From Roseateles hydrophilus (GTDB lineage: Bacteria > Pseudomonadota > Gammaproteobacteria > Burkholderiales > Burkholderiaceae_C): a stretch of DNA of 64,000 nucleotides. The stretch covers positions 372,001 through 436,000 of the forward strand of contig NZ_JAPPUY010000004.1 of NCBI RefSeq assembly GCF_026712245.1. Reading direction: 5' to 3'. Made by a program: the position numbers and the translations under genes. Within the stretch, counting starts at the first letter, position 1. Each line of letters starts with the position of its first letter. Shown piece after piece: positions 22,551 to 34,385 of this stretch. The notes beneath the pieces were generated by a model. The model worked only from the letters and a program-made list of their open reading frames with translations. It was not told where the DNA came from and did not search any database.

Positions 22551-22901
22551 TCAGGCGGCCTTGCGGCGGGGCTTGGCGGCCTTCACGGCAGCCTGGCCGA
22601 CCGCCTCGGGCGCCATCGCGAACGCGTCGGCCAGCGCCTCGCCCTGGCCATGGCCCTGCATGCGCGCGAACATCGCATCGAACTCGCCGCTCAGCGCGCC
22701 CAGGTCGGCCTCCGCGGCGCGCTGCAGTTCGCGGTAGCGCTCGACCGGCATCAGCACGAAGGCCGGCTGGTCGTGCTTGGTGATGAGCACGGCGCCATGC
22801 GCAGCCACCGCGCGGCCCAGCTTCTGGATGCCGGCCACGAGTTCGGTGACCGTCACGCTGGGCAGTTGGTCGGCAATGGCTTGTTCGACGGCGGCAGACA
22901 T
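22551..22901 (-). CDS. Phd/YefM-family antitoxin
   Basis: 116 residues. The core SVTVTELVAGIQKLGRAVAA, then AVLITKHDQPAFVLMPVERYREL, is the Phd/YefM DNA-binding fold. The tail is longer than usual and ends in a basic KPRRKAA. The start has AGGAG nine bases upstream; the longer frame is rejected. An AT-rich palindrome at 22933-22952 lies upstream and probably is its operator. Its toxin partner is only a stub, so this is an orphan antitoxin. Confidence 0.8.
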   Translation of the reverse strand: MSAAVEQAIADQLPSVTVTELVAGIQKLGRAVAAHGAVLITKHDQPAFVLMPVERYRELQRAAEADLGALSGEFDAMFARMQGHGQGEALADAFAMAPEAVGQAAVKAAKPRRKAA

Positions 22902-22932
22902 GGGCGGCTCCTGGTCAGGCCCGCCCATGGTC

Positions 22933-22952
22933 CCTATTTTGGAAAAAATAGG
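22933..22952. promoter_or_regulatory. Palindrome upstream of the antitoxin, likely operator
   Basis: Perfect 8-bp arms CCTATTTT/AAAATAGG around GGAA, in the 54-base gap between the polA stop and the antitoxin start. AT-rich palindromes at this place are the normal autoregulatory sites of Phd/YefM modules. It could also end polA transcripts, but the stem is AT-rich and no U-tract follows. Confidence 0.58.
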
Positions 22953-22955
22953 AAA

Positions 22956-25715
<2,760 letters not shown>

Positions 25716-25756
25716 GGCGACGGATTCTCGGACACCTCCCACCTAGAATCCGCGCC

Positions 25757-26050
25757 ATGCTTCGCCCCTCCCTCCTCCTGCTGCTGGCCGCAGTCGCGAC
25801 CGGCGCCCTGGCCGACCCGCCGCCCGAGCCCAAGGTCGAGCGCAACGTGGCCGAGGACGACCAGGTCCGCATCGAGGAGCTGAAGGTGCGCGGCGAGACC
25901 AAGAAGGTCACGGTGAAGAACAAGCTCACCAAGGCGCCGGAGTACGAGATCGTCGTCAACGACGCGGGCCGCGAGTCGGCCGGCGGCACCGGCACGGGCC
26001 TGCCCAAGAGCGGCTCGGGCACGCGGGTCTGGAAAGTCCTCAAATTCTGA
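25757..26050 (+). CDS. DUF2782 family exported protein
   Basis: 97 residues. A signal peptide ends at about residue 20 (ATGALA). The mature part is charged (VERNVAEDDQVRIEELKVRG) and ends TRVWKVLKF, both features of DUF2782. Function unknown, probably periplasmic. It lies between polA (divergent, 41 bases) and thrB (same strand, 35 bases), an arrangement common in Betaproteobacteria. Confidence 0.83.
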   Translation: MLRPSLLLLLAAVATGALADPPPEPKVERNVAEDDQVRIEELKVRGETKKVTVKNKLTKAPEYEIVVNDAGRESAGGTGTGLPKSGSGTRVWKVLKF

Positions 26051-26085
26051 TGTCACGCGGCCTCGCGCCGTGTTCCCTGTAGCCC

Positions 26086-27093
26086 ATGGCCGTTTTCACC
26101 GAAGTCAGCCCCGCGCAGGCGCAAGCCCTGCTGGACCACCTCCACCTGGGGCAACTCAGCTCGCTGCGCGGCATCGGCGCCGGCATCGAGAACACCAACT
26201 ACTTCGTCGACTGCACCGGCGACGACGGCCACCTGCACCGCTACGTGCTGACGCTGTTCGAGCGCCTCACGGCCGAGCAGCTGCCGTTCTACCTGCGCCT
26301 CATGCAGCACCTGGCCCAGCGCGGCGTGCCGGTGCCCGAGCCGCATGCCGACGCGACGGGCGAGATCCTGTTCGAGGTGGCCGGCAAGCCGGCGGCCATC
26401 GTCGACCGCCTGCACGGCGGCCACCAGATGGCGCCCGACGCCTTCCACTGCGAGCAGGTGGGCGCCACGCTGGCGCAGATGCACCTGGCCGGGCGCGACT
26501 TCCCCATGCACCAGCCCAACCTGCGCGGCCTGGCCTGGTGGCAGCAGGTGGTGCCGCAGCTGATGCCCTTCCTGGACGCTGCACAGGCCGAGCTGCTGAC
26601 AGCCGAGCTGGCCTACCAGCAGCACCTGGCCGCGTCTGCCGACTATGCCCACCTGCAGGCCGAGCTGTCGGGCCCCATCCACGCCGACCTGTTCCGCGAC
26701 AACGTGATGTTCGAGCCCGGCGAGGGCCCGGGCCGCGAGCGGCTGACCGGCTTCTTCGACTTCTACTTCGCCGGCTGCGACACCTGGCTGTTCGACCTCG
26801 CCGTGTGCCTGAACGACTGGTGCATCGACCTCGCCGACGGCCGCCTCATCGAGGAGCGCGCCGCCGTATTCGTGGCCGCCTACGAGCGCGTGCGGCCACT
26901 CACCGGCACCGAGCACCGGCTGCTGCCGGCGCTGCTGCGCGCGGCGGCGCTGCGCTTCTGGGTGTCGCGCCTGTTCGACCTGCACCTGCCCCGCGAGGCC
27001 TCGCTGCTGAAGGCCCATGACCCGCGCCACTTCGAGCGCGTGCTGCGCGAGCGCATCGCCACGCCGTGGCACGCCCTGAAGGAGAACGCATGA
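26086..27093 (+). CDS. thrB: Homoserine kinase (APH-like fold)
   Basis: 335 residues of the aminoglycoside-phosphotransferase-like homoserine kinase group used by Beta- and Pseudomonadales, not the GHMP type. It phosphorylates homoserine on the way to threonine. Motifs: GIGAGIENTNYFVDC near residue 30, then the catalytic loop GPIHADLFRDNVMFE (about 196-210) and the metal-binding FFDFYFAG. Ends shortly before the BPSS1780-type gene. Confidence 0.93.
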   Translation: MAVFTEVSPAQAQALLDHLHLGQLSSLRGIGAGIENTNYFVDCTGDDGHLHRYVLTLFERLTAEQLPFYLRLMQHLAQRGVPVPEPHADATGEILFEVAGKPAAIVDRLHGGHQMAPDAFHCEQVGATLAQMHLAGRDFPMHQPNLRGLAWWQQVVPQLMPFLDAAQAELLTAELAYQQHLAASADYAHLQAELSGPIHADLFRDNVMFEPGEGPGRERLTGFFDFYFAGCDTWLFDLAVCLNDWCIDLADGRLIEERAAVFVAAYERVRPLTGTEHRLLPALLRAAALRFWVSRLFDLHLPREASLLKAHDPRHFERVLRERIATPWHALKENA

Positions 27094-27151
27094 GCCGCGC
27101 TGCGCCGGGCCGCCCCACGCCAGCGGCCCTCCCCTCGAGCGAGGGCACGCC

Positions 27152-27970
27152 ATGACCATGCAGCTGCATCTGCAGGAGGTGCCGGCACGCAACGGCCGGC
27201 TGTGGATACGCCACGGCTTCAAGGTGTTCCAGCGCCAGCCGCTGGCGCTGTCGGGGCTGTTCGGGCTGTTCCTGTTCTTCGGCTTCGTCGCCATGCTGCT
27301 GCCGGGCGTGGGGCCACTGCTGACCTTCGCGTCGCTGCCGCTGCTATCGCTGGGCTTCATGCTGGCCACGCACCTGGTGCTGCAAAAAAAGATGCCCACG
27401 GCGGCGGTGTTCACCGCGCCGTTCAAGCTCACGCCGGAACGCCGCCGCAGCCAGTTGCTGCTTTGCGTCAGCTACGCGCTGGCCGTGGTGTTCATCAGCT
27501 GGCTGGCTGACTGGGTGGACGGCGGCAGCACGCGCGAGCTGCAAAAGCTCATCGCCGAGAACGCTGACAACAGCGACGCCGTCACCAACGCCGCCACCGA
27601 CCCGCGCCTGTTCTGGGGCATGGCCACACGCCTGGGCCTGCTGGCGCTGCTGGCCGTTCCCTACTGGCATGCGCCGGCGCTGGTGCACTGGGGCGGCCAG
27701 GGCGTGGCGCAGGCGCTGTTCTCCAGCACGCTGGCGCTGTGGCGCAACAAGGCCGCCTTCGCGCTGAACGCGCTGCTGTGGGGCGCGCTGCTGATGGCGG
27801 CGGCCGGCGTCATCAGCCTGGTGTTCGGCATGCTGGGCCTGGCCGGCCTGGCGCCCGTGGCGCTGATGGCCACCGGCTTGCTGCTGTCCACGGCGTTCTA
27901 CGCGTCGCTGTACTTCAGCTTCGTCGACTGCTTCATGTTCGGTGCGCCGCAGGACGTGCTCGACCACTGA
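27152..27970 (+). CDS. BPSS1780-family membrane protein
   Basis: 272 residues, about six membrane helices in two blocks separated by a hydrophilic stretch (residues 130-150). The start HLQEVPARNGRLWIRHGFKV and the following FGLFLFFGFVAMLLPGVGPL are typical of this Burkholderiales family. Function unknown. An in-frame ATG two codons later is also possible. It follows thrB by 58 bases. Confidence 0.82.
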   Translation: MTMQLHLQEVPARNGRLWIRHGFKVFQRQPLALSGLFGLFLFFGFVAMLLPGVGPLLTFASLPLLSLGFMLATHLVLQKKMPTAAVFTAPFKLTPERRRSQLLLCVSYALAVVFISWLADWVDGGSTRELQKLIAENADNSDAVTNAATDPRLFWGMATRLGLLALLAVPYWHAPALVHWGGQGVAQALFSSTLALWRNKAAFALNALLWGALLMAAAGVISLVFGMLGLAGLAPVALMATGLLLSTAFYASLYFSFVDCFMFGAPQDVLDH

Positions 27971-28068
27971 GCTGCGCCGGGCAACGCCGGCCGCGGGTGT
28001 TTAACAGCGGTTTCACGAAGGCCACATAGTCTGTTCGGCTGTGTTCCAACCCTCGTGATGTCACATCC

Positions 28069-30309
28069 ATGACCCGCCCCTCTGGCAAGTCCATCCTGCC
28101 CCTCGCTGCCTCGTTTGACGACGAAGATTCCAACCGCTCGGCCAACCCCAGCTTCGACAGCGTGCTGCAGGCGCGCCTGAGCCGCCGCAACATCCTGCGC
28201 GGCGGCTTCGGCACCGCGATGACCGCCGCCTTTGGCGCCACCGCCCTGACCGCCTGCGGCGGCGGCGACGACAACCCGCTGACGCCCCAGCCCCCGCAGC
28301 CCAAGCCCACCGAGACGCTGCTCTCCTTCGCGGCCGTCGACAAGAACCTCAACGACACCATCACCGTGCCGGCCGGCTACACGGCCGCGGTCGTGTTCGC
28401 CACCGGCGACCCGATCTTCGCGGGCGTCTCGGCCTACAAGAACGACGGCACCGACACCGGCTTCGACAAGCGCGCTGGCGACTGCCACGACGGCATGGAG
28501 TACTTCGGCCTGTCCGCCAACGGCACGCCCGACGCCAGCAGCAGCGACCGCGCGCTGCTGGGCATGAACTTCGAATACATCACGCCGCAGTTCCTGCACG
28601 CCAAGGGCCCGAGCGCCCTGCCGCGCCCGGCCAGCGAGGCCGACATCGAAGTGGACGCCCACGGCGTGGCCATCGTCGAGTTCCGCAAGTCCTTCGGCAA
28701 GTTCGCCTATGTGCAGGACTCCGCCTTCAACCGCCGCATCACCGGCCTGACCGAGATCGAGATCTCTGGCCCGGCGCGCGGCAACGCGCTGCTGGTCACC
28801 AAGTTCTCGCCGTCGGCCACCAAGACGCGCGGCACGCTGAACAACTGCGGCACCGGCAAGACGCCCTGGGGCACGCTGCTGACCGGCGAGGAGAACTGGA
28901 CCGGCTACTTCTTCCGCGCGATGGGCGACAACGCCAAGCGCAGTGCCAACGCCAACGTCGCGCTGGCCCGCTACGGCCGCAACGCCACCGCCACGGCTGC
29001 CGCCGCCAGCCGCTACGGCTGGGAAACCGCCGGCACCGCCGACAAGTACGCCCGCTGGAACACCAGCGTGACCGGCGTGTCGGCCGACGGCAGCGACGAC
29101 TACCGCCACGAGATCAACGGCCAGGGCTACATCACCGAGATCGACCCCTACAACGCCACCTCGGTCATCAAGAAGCGCAGCGCGCTGGGCCGCTTCGCGC
29201 ACGAGGCTGCCGCCTTCAGCAAGCCGGTGGCCGGCAAGCCGCTGGCCGTCTACATGGGCGACGACGCGCAGAACGAGTACGTCTACAAGTTCGTTAGCAG
29301 CGCCAACTGGGCCGCCGCCGACGCCACGCCCACGGACCGCATCGCCGCCGGCGACAAGTACCTGGACAGCGGCAAGCTGTACGTCGCCAAGTTCAACGCC
29401 GACGGCACCGGCACCTGGATCGAGCTCAGCATGGCCAACCCGACGGTGGCCGGCTACACGGGCTACACCTTTGCCAACGACGGCGACGTGCTGATGCACG
29501 CCCGCCTGGCCGCCGACGCCGTGGGCGCCACCAAGATGGACCGCCCCGAGTGGTGCGGCACGCATCCGGTCACCGGCGAGGTCTACTTCACGATGACCAA
29601 CAACAGCAACCGCCGCGTGGCGCCCACCGGCTCGCAGACCCAGGTCAACGCCGCCAACCCGCGCGCCTACAGCGACATCAAGGACGCCTCGACCACGCAG
29701 CAGGGCAACGTCAACGGCCACATCGTGCGCGTCAAGGAAACCGGCGGCGAGCCGGGTGCGGCCAGCTTCAACTGGGACGTCTACCTGTTCGGCGCCGAGT
29801 CCACCGCGTCGCCGGGCTTCGTGAACCTGTCCGGCCTGACCGCCGACCAGGACTTCTCCAGCCCCGACGGCCTGGTGTTCAGCCAGAGCACCGGCATCTG
29901 CTGGATCCAGACCGACGACGGCGCCTTCACCGACACCACCAACTGCATGATGCTGGCCGCGCTGCCGGGCACCGTGGGTGACGGTGCGGCGCAGACGCTG
30001 AACTACGGCACGGTCTCGGTGACGACGCCGGTGGGCAAGAAGCCGACCGATGCCACGCTCAAGCGCTTCCTCGTGGGCCCGAACAACAACGAGATCACCG
30101 GCATGTGCGAATCGCCGGACGGCAAGGTGATGTTCGTCAACGTGCAGCACCCGGGCGACGACACGCCGGTGTCGGCCCTGGCCGACCCGAGCAAGTTCAC
30201 CAGCCACTGGCCGGGCAACAGCGGCTACGGTGCCGGCGGCGCCACGGCCCGCCCGCGCTCGGCCACGGTGATGATCACGAAGAACGACGGCGGCCGCATC
30301 GGCAGCTGA
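28069..30309 (+). CDS. PhoX-family alkaline phosphatase (DUF839), Tat-exported
   Basis: 746 residues. A twin-arginine signal SRRNILRGGFG lies at about residues 41-51 after an unusually long leader, followed by TALTACGGGDD, where a lipid-attached cysteine is possible. The body is the PhoX fold: ECH-type GDCHDGMEYFG, NNCGTGKTPWGTLLTGEENW, FAHEAAAFSKPV and SSPDGLVFSQSTGICWIQTD. PhoX enzymes are calcium/iron periplasmic phosphatases. I did not find a clear Pho box upstream. Gene symbol withheld because many family members are not proven phosphatases. Confidence 0.88.
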   Translation: MTRPSGKSILPLAASFDDEDSNRSANPSFDSVLQARLSRRNILRGGFGTAMTAAFGATALTACGGGDDNPLTPQPPQPKPTETLLSFAAVDKNLNDTITVPAGYTAAVVFATGDPIFAGVSAYKNDGTDTGFDKRAGDCHDGMEYFGLSANGTPDASSSDRALLGMNFEYITPQFLHAKGPSALPRPASEADIEVDAHGVAIVEFRKSFGKFAYVQDSAFNRRITGLTEIEISGPARGNALLVTKFSPSATKTRGTLNNCGTGKTPWGTLLTGEENWTGYFFRAMGDNAKRSANANVALARYGRNATATAAAASRYGWETAGTADKYARWNTSVTGVSADGSDDYRHEINGQGYITEIDPYNATSVIKKRSALGRFAHEAAAFSKPVAGKPLAVYMGDDAQNEYVYKFVSSANWAAADATPTDRIAAGDKYLDSGKLYVAKFNADGTGTWIELSMANPTVAGYTGYTFANDGDVLMHARLAADAVGATKMDRPEWCGTHPVTGEVYFTMTNNSNRRVAPTGSQTQVNAANPRAYSDIKDASTTQQGNVNGHIVRVKETGGEPGAASFNWDVYLFGAESTASPGFVNLSGLTADQDFSSPDGLVFSQSTGICWIQTDDGAFTDTTNCMMLAALPGTVGDGAAQTLNYGTVSVTTPVGKKPTDATLKRFLVGPNNNEITGMCESPDGKVMFVNVQHPGDDTPVSALADPSKFTSHWPGNSGYGAGGATARPRSATVMITKNDGGRIGS

Positions 30310-30319
30310 CGGGGTGTGA

Positions 30320-30736
30320 TCAGCGCTCCCTCGGGAGCGCGTAGGTGCCGGTGGCGTGCGCCACCGGCTCGTCCTCGCCATCGGACTGCAGCCACACCTC
30401 GCCCACGGCGAGCGTGCGCCCCAGCTTGATCAGCCGGCAGCGCGCCAGCAGGCGCCGGTCGGCGCGTGGCTTGCGCAGGAAGTTGATGGAGAGATTCGTC
30501 GTGACCGCCAGCGGCACGATGCCGATGCGCGCCAGCACGGCCACATACAGCGCCACGTCGGCCAGCGCCATCATCACCGGCCCCGACACCGTGCCCCCGG
30601 GGCGCAGCTCGGCCTCGGTGATGGCATGCGCCAGCGTGACGCCGTCGGGGTCGATGGCATCCACCGTCACCCGCGTCTGCGGGAACTCGGCCGCCAGGAA
30701 GGCGGCCATCTCGTCGCGGGTGAGCAGCGGCGTCAC
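30320..30736 (-). CDS. PaaI-family (hotdog) thioesterase
   Basis: 138 residues from a GTG start. The hotdog thioesterase core shows ELRPGGTVSGPVMMALADVA (around residues 43-62), with the conserved GG..S and Asp, then VTTNLSINFLRKP. Members hydrolyse acyl-CoA thioesters. The frame extends far upstream inside uvrD but that is a shadow; the GTG lies 12 bases after the uvrD stop, so it is the second gene of a uvrD unit. An ATG nine codons later is an alternative. Confidence 0.82.
   Translation of the reverse strand: MTPLLTRDEMAAFLAAEFPQTRVTVDAIDPDGVTLAHAITEAELRPGGTVSGPVMMALADVALYVAVLARIGIVPLAVTTNLSINFLRKPRADRRLLARCRLIKLGRTLAVGEVWLQSDGEDEPVAHATGTYALPRER
30323..30340. terminator. Strong hairpin at the convergent end of phoX-like and thioesterase genes
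   Basis: Perfect 8-bp arms GCGCTCCC/GGGAGCGC with a 2-base loop, overlapping the last codons of the thioesterase gene (LPRER). No U-tract on either side. It may act as a bidirectional, rho-assisted stop. Confidence 0.4.
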
Positions 30737-30747
30737 GGGGCCCGCCC

Positions 30748-33111
30748 TCAATCGATGGGCGTGAGCTTGGCCACCGACAGCGCCAGCCACTTGGTGCCAT
30801 GCCGGCCGAAGTTGACCTGCGCCCGCGCATCGGCGCCCGCGCCTTCCAGCGTCAGCAGCACGCCCTCGCCGAACTTGGTGTGGAACACGCCCTTGCCCAC
30901 GCGCAGGCCGCCGTGTTCTTCCGAGACCTTGGGCTTCATGCTCGCCGGCACCGGCGGCTCCACCCAGGCGGGCTTGGACACATTGCCCGCGCCCACCATG
31001 CCCTTGAGGCCCGAGCCACGGTCCCAGGCGTTCTGGTACTCGCGCGCAAAGCCCGAACCAAAGCCCTGGTTGCGCGGCGTCAGCCACTTCAGCGCGTCCT
31101 CGGGCAGCTCGTCGAAGAAGCGGCTCTTGATGTGATAACGCGTCTGTCCGTGCAGCATGCGCGTCTGGCAGAAGCTCAACGACAGCTTCTTGCGCGCCCG
31201 CGTGATGGCCACGTACATGAGGCGCCGCTCCTCCTCCAGCCCGTTGGGGTCGGACATCGCGTTCTCGTGCGGGAACAGGCCTTCTTCCAGGCCGGTGATG
31301 AACACCGCGTCGAACTCCAGGCCCTTGGCGGAGTGCACCGTCATCAACTGCACGGCGTCCTGCCCGGCCTGCGCCTGGTTGTCGCCGGCCTCCAGCGACG
31401 CGTGCGTCAGGAAGGCCACCAGCGGCGACATGATCTCGCCGGTCTCGGCGTCGGGCACCGCGCCCGGCGTGCCAGGCTGGGCTGTCTCGTCCACCGGCAG
31501 GCCGACAGCGTTCTTGCCGAAGCCCTCCTGCATGACAAAGGCCTCGGCCGCGTTCACCAGTTCGTCCAGGTTTTCCAGCCGCTCGGCGCCGTCCTTGTCG
31601 GTGCGGTAGAAGTCCAGCAGGCCCGAGGTCTGCAGCACCTGCTCGATGATCTCGCGCAGCGTCATGCCCTGCGTGAGGTTGCGCGTGGAGTCGATGAGGT
31701 TGGTGAAGGCCAGCAGGTTGGCGCCGCCCTTGCCTGCGATGGCGCTGACGCTCTGGTAGAGGCTGCGGCCCGTGGCCTTGGCGGCGTCCTGCAGGTTCTC
31801 CAGCGTCTTGGCGCCGATGCCGCGCGTCGGGAAGTTCACGACGCGCAGGAAGCTGGTGTCGTCGTTCGGGTTCTCGAGCAGCCGCAGGTAGGCCAGCGCG
31901 TGCTTCACCTCGGCGCGCTCGAAGAAGCGCAGGCCGCCGTAGACGCGGTACGGGATGCCCGAGTTGAACAGCGCCGACTCGATGACCCGCGACTGCGCGT
32001 TGCTGCGGTAGAGCACCGCGATTTCCTTGCGGTCCAGCCCGCCGCGGTGCAGGTGCTGGATCTCCTCGATCAGCCACTGCGCCTCGGCGAAGTCGCTGGG
32101 CGACTCCTGCACACGGATGGGCTCGCCCTGGCCGGCGTCGGTGCGCAGCGTCTTGCCCAGGCGCTGGCTGTTGCGGCTGATCAGCTCGTTGGCGGCATCA
32201 AGGATGTGGCCGAAGCTGCGGTAGTTCTGCTCCAGCTTGATGACCTTGCGCACGCGGTACTCGCGCTCGAAGTCGATCATGTTGCCCACGCGCGCGCCGC
32301 GGAAGGCGTAGATGCTCTGGTCGTCGTCGCCCACGGCGAGCAGGCTCTGGCCATGCGCCGAGCCCGGCGGCGCGAACATCTTCAGCCACGCGTACTGCAG
32401 CTTGTTCGTGTCCTGGAACTCGTCGACGAGGATGTGGCGGAAGCGGTTCTGGTAGTGCTCACGCACAGCCGGGTTGTCGCGCAACAGCTCGTAGGAGCGC
32501 AGCATCAGCTCGGCGAAGTCCACCACGCCCTCGCGCTGGCACTGGTCCTCGTAGTTGGCGTAGATCTCGACGAGCTTTCTCGTCTGCTCGTCATGCGCCA
32601 CCACGTCGCCCGGGCGCTGGCCGTCTTCCTTGCAGCCGGCGATGAACCAGCCGACCTGCTTGGGCACGAAGCGCTCCTCATCGAGCTTCATCGCCTTGAT
32701 GACGCGCTTGACGGCCGAGGTCGTGTCACTCGCATCCAGGATCTGGAAGGCCTGCGGCAGGTGGGCCAGCTTCCAGTGCGCGCGCAGGAAGCGGTTGCAC
32801 AGGCCGTGGAAGGTGCCGATCCACATGCCGCGCACATTGAAGGGCAGCATGGTGGCCAGGCGCGTCTGCATCTCCTTGGCGGCCTTGTTCGTGAAGGTCA
32901 CGGCCATCACGCCGCCGGGGCTGACCTGGCCCGTGTTCAGCAGCCAGGCGATGCGGGTGGTCAGCACGCGGGTCTTGCCGGAGCCGGCGCCGGCCAGGAT
33001 CAGGGCCGGCTCGGCCGCTGCCGTCACGGCGGCGAGCTGCTCGGGGTTGAGGTTGCGCAGGAGGGGGCTGGAAGCAGCGTCGGCCGCGGCACCGACAGGG
33101 GAAGAGGTCAT
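30748..33111 (-). CDS. uvrD: UvrD/PcrA-type superfamily 1 DNA helicase
   Basis: 787 residues. Walker A AGAGSGKT at residues 40-47, motif Ia VTFTNKAAKEM, Walker B VDEFQDTNKLQ, then VGDDDQSIYAFRGA, LEQNYRS, and the C-terminal TVHSAKGLEFDAVF and VAITRARKKL. It unwinds DNA in nucleotide excision and mismatch repair. The last ~60 residues contain a Tudor-like KFGEGVLLTLEGAG module found in UvrD/PcrA. Rep is an alternative by fold; the C-terminal module favours UvrD. Confidence 0.94.
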   Translation of the reverse strand: MTSSPVGAAADAASSPLLRNLNPEQLAAVTAAAEPALILAGAGSGKTRVLTTRIAWLLNTGQVSPGGVMAVTFTNKAAKEMQTRLATMLPFNVRGMWIGTFHGLCNRFLRAHWKLAHLPQAFQILDASDTTSAVKRVIKAMKLDEERFVPKQVGWFIAGCKEDGQRPGDVVAHDEQTRKLVEIYANYEDQCQREGVVDFAELMLRSYELLRDNPAVREHYQNRFRHILVDEFQDTNKLQYAWLKMFAPPGSAHGQSLLAVGDDDQSIYAFRGARVGNMIDFEREYRVRKVIKLEQNYRSFGHILDAANELISRNSQRLGKTLRTDAGQGEPIRVQESPSDFAEAQWLIEEIQHLHRGGLDRKEIAVLYRSNAQSRVIESALFNSGIPYRVYGGLRFFERAEVKHALAYLRLLENPNDDTSFLRVVNFPTRGIGAKTLENLQDAAKATGRSLYQSVSAIAGKGGANLLAFTNLIDSTRNLTQGMTLREIIEQVLQTSGLLDFYRTDKDGAERLENLDELVNAAEAFVMQEGFGKNAVGLPVDETAQPGTPGAVPDAETGEIMSPLVAFLTHASLEAGDNQAQAGQDAVQLMTVHSAKGLEFDAVFITGLEEGLFPHENAMSDPNGLEEERRLMYVAITRARKKLSLSFCQTRMLHGQTRYHIKSRFFDELPEDALKWLTPRNQGFGSGFAREYQNAWDRGSGLKGMVGAGNVSKPAWVEPPVPASMKPKVSEEHGGLRVGKGVFHTKFGEGVLLTLEGAGADARAQVNFGRHGTKWLALSVAKLTPID

Positions 33112-33217
33112 GCCGGCATTTTAGAGAGCGCCCCCGGACGGGCTGCCGTCCGACACCGCGGCCCGCCAGCGCTGGGGATACTGCCGGCTTTTGCCGCAGT
33201 ACCGCTCGCTCGCCTTG

Positions 33218-33949
33218 ATGACCCGTTCCACGCTCCTGCTCGCCGCTCTTTGCCTCACCTGCCCGGCCGTCCTGGCGCAAGACACCCCCGACGGCCACTG
33301 GCACGGCGGCCTCAGCCTCTCCGGCGCGCTGGCCAGCGGCAACACCAGCAGCCGCACACTGGCCGCCAACGCCGACACCAGCCGCGCCACGGCCGATGAC
33401 AAGATCAGCCTCTACGGCCTGGCCAACTACGGCCGCAGCCGCGTCGGCGGCGTCACCACCACCACGGCCGACCTGCTGCGCCTGGGCGGCCGCTACGACT
33501 TCAACCTCGGCGCGCGTTGGTTCTCCTTCGGCGGCGCCGAGGGCGAGACCAACGAGGCCGGCGGCGTGCGCGACCGCTACAGCCTCAACGGCGGCGTAGG
33601 CCACCACCTCGTGAAGAACGACGCCCACCTGTGGGACGTGTTCGCCGGTGTGGGCTACACCGACACGCGCGCCACCGACGGCACGCGGGCCAACGGCGCA
33701 CAGGCCCTGTTCGGCGAGGAGTCCAGCCACAAGCTCAGCGACACCACGTCGCTGAAGCAGCGCCTCGTCTACTACCCCGACGGCGGCGAGCTCGGCGACC
33801 GCGCCACCTTCGACGCCAGCCTGGCCACCACGCTCAGCGGCAGCTGGACGCTGAACGCCGGCCTGTCCAGCCGCTACAGCAGCCGCGTGCCGGCCGGCAC
33901 GCGCAAAACCGACAAGCTGCTGACCATGGGCTTCGGCTACAAGTTCTGA
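33218..33949 (+). CDS. DUF481 family outer-membrane protein
   Basis: 243 residues. Signal peptide at residues 1-21 (ending AVLA). The rest alternates short beta-strands rich in Gly, Ser, Thr and Tyr and ends in Phe (TMGFGYKF), as expected for a beta-barrel; family features include SLSGALASGNTSSRTLAANA. Function unknown; DUF481 proteins have been linked to salt-stress responses. An upstream in-frame ATG lacks the direct signal peptide and is rejected. Confidence 0.83.
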   Translation: MTRSTLLLAALCLTCPAVLAQDTPDGHWHGGLSLSGALASGNTSSRTLAANADTSRATADDKISLYGLANYGRSRVGGVTTTTADLLRLGGRYDFNLGARWFSFGGAEGETNEAGGVRDRYSLNGGVGHHLVKNDAHLWDVFAGVGYTDTRATDGTRANGAQALFGEESSHKLSDTTSLKQRLVYYPDGGELGDRATFDASLATTLSGSWTLNAGLSSRYSSRVPAGTRKTDKLLTMGFGYKF

Positions 33950-33972
33950 GGCAACCGCCGCCCCGGGCAGGC

Positions 33973-34242
33973 TCAGCGCCCGCGCCGCACCTTGCCGGCC
34001 CGGCCGGCCTTGCTCCACTCATAGACCTCGCCGTCGGGCGTCTTGCCGCCCTCCACGGCGGCCACGCCGGGCCGACCGACATGGTCGGCCAGCTCGGTGG
34101 AGATGCTCACATGGCCATGCCCCTGGCGGCGCTGGGCCTCGGCGCAGGCCAGCGCCTGCGTCAACTCATGGCCGGCGAAGAACTCGCACACCGGCCGCCA
34201 GTCCGCACCGTCCGCCTCCAGCCAATACACCACGATGCCCAC
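33973..34242 (-). CDS. Small hypothetical protein
   Basis: 89 residues from a GTG start with AAGGAGG six bases upstream. The sequence begins GIVVYWLEADGADWRPVCEF and ends in a basic tail (WSKAGRAGKVRRGR). No signal, no membrane helix, no recognised family. The good ribosome site and sensible composition support a real gene; the 45 codons in frame upstream are rejected. Confidence 0.6.
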   Translation of the reverse strand: MGIVVYWLEADGADWRPVCEFFAGHELTQALACAEAQRRQGHGHVSISTELADHVGRPGVAAVEGGKTPDGEVYEWSKAGRAGKVRRGR

Positions 34243-34385
34243 AGGCGCCTCCTTGCAACAGGGGCGCAGCGTAGCGCGTCGCGCACCAGCAGCGTGCAAA
34301 CCATGCGCCAGACGCGGGCGCTGGCACACCGCCTGGGCCCATCTCACGGTGAATGCTGGCACGCTAATTGCGCGCACCGGGCGCC

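Noticed and set aside
27971-28068. Possible Pho box upstream of the PhoX-type gene.
   Set aside because: Only loose TGTCA/TTTCAC-like pieces; no properly spaced repeats.
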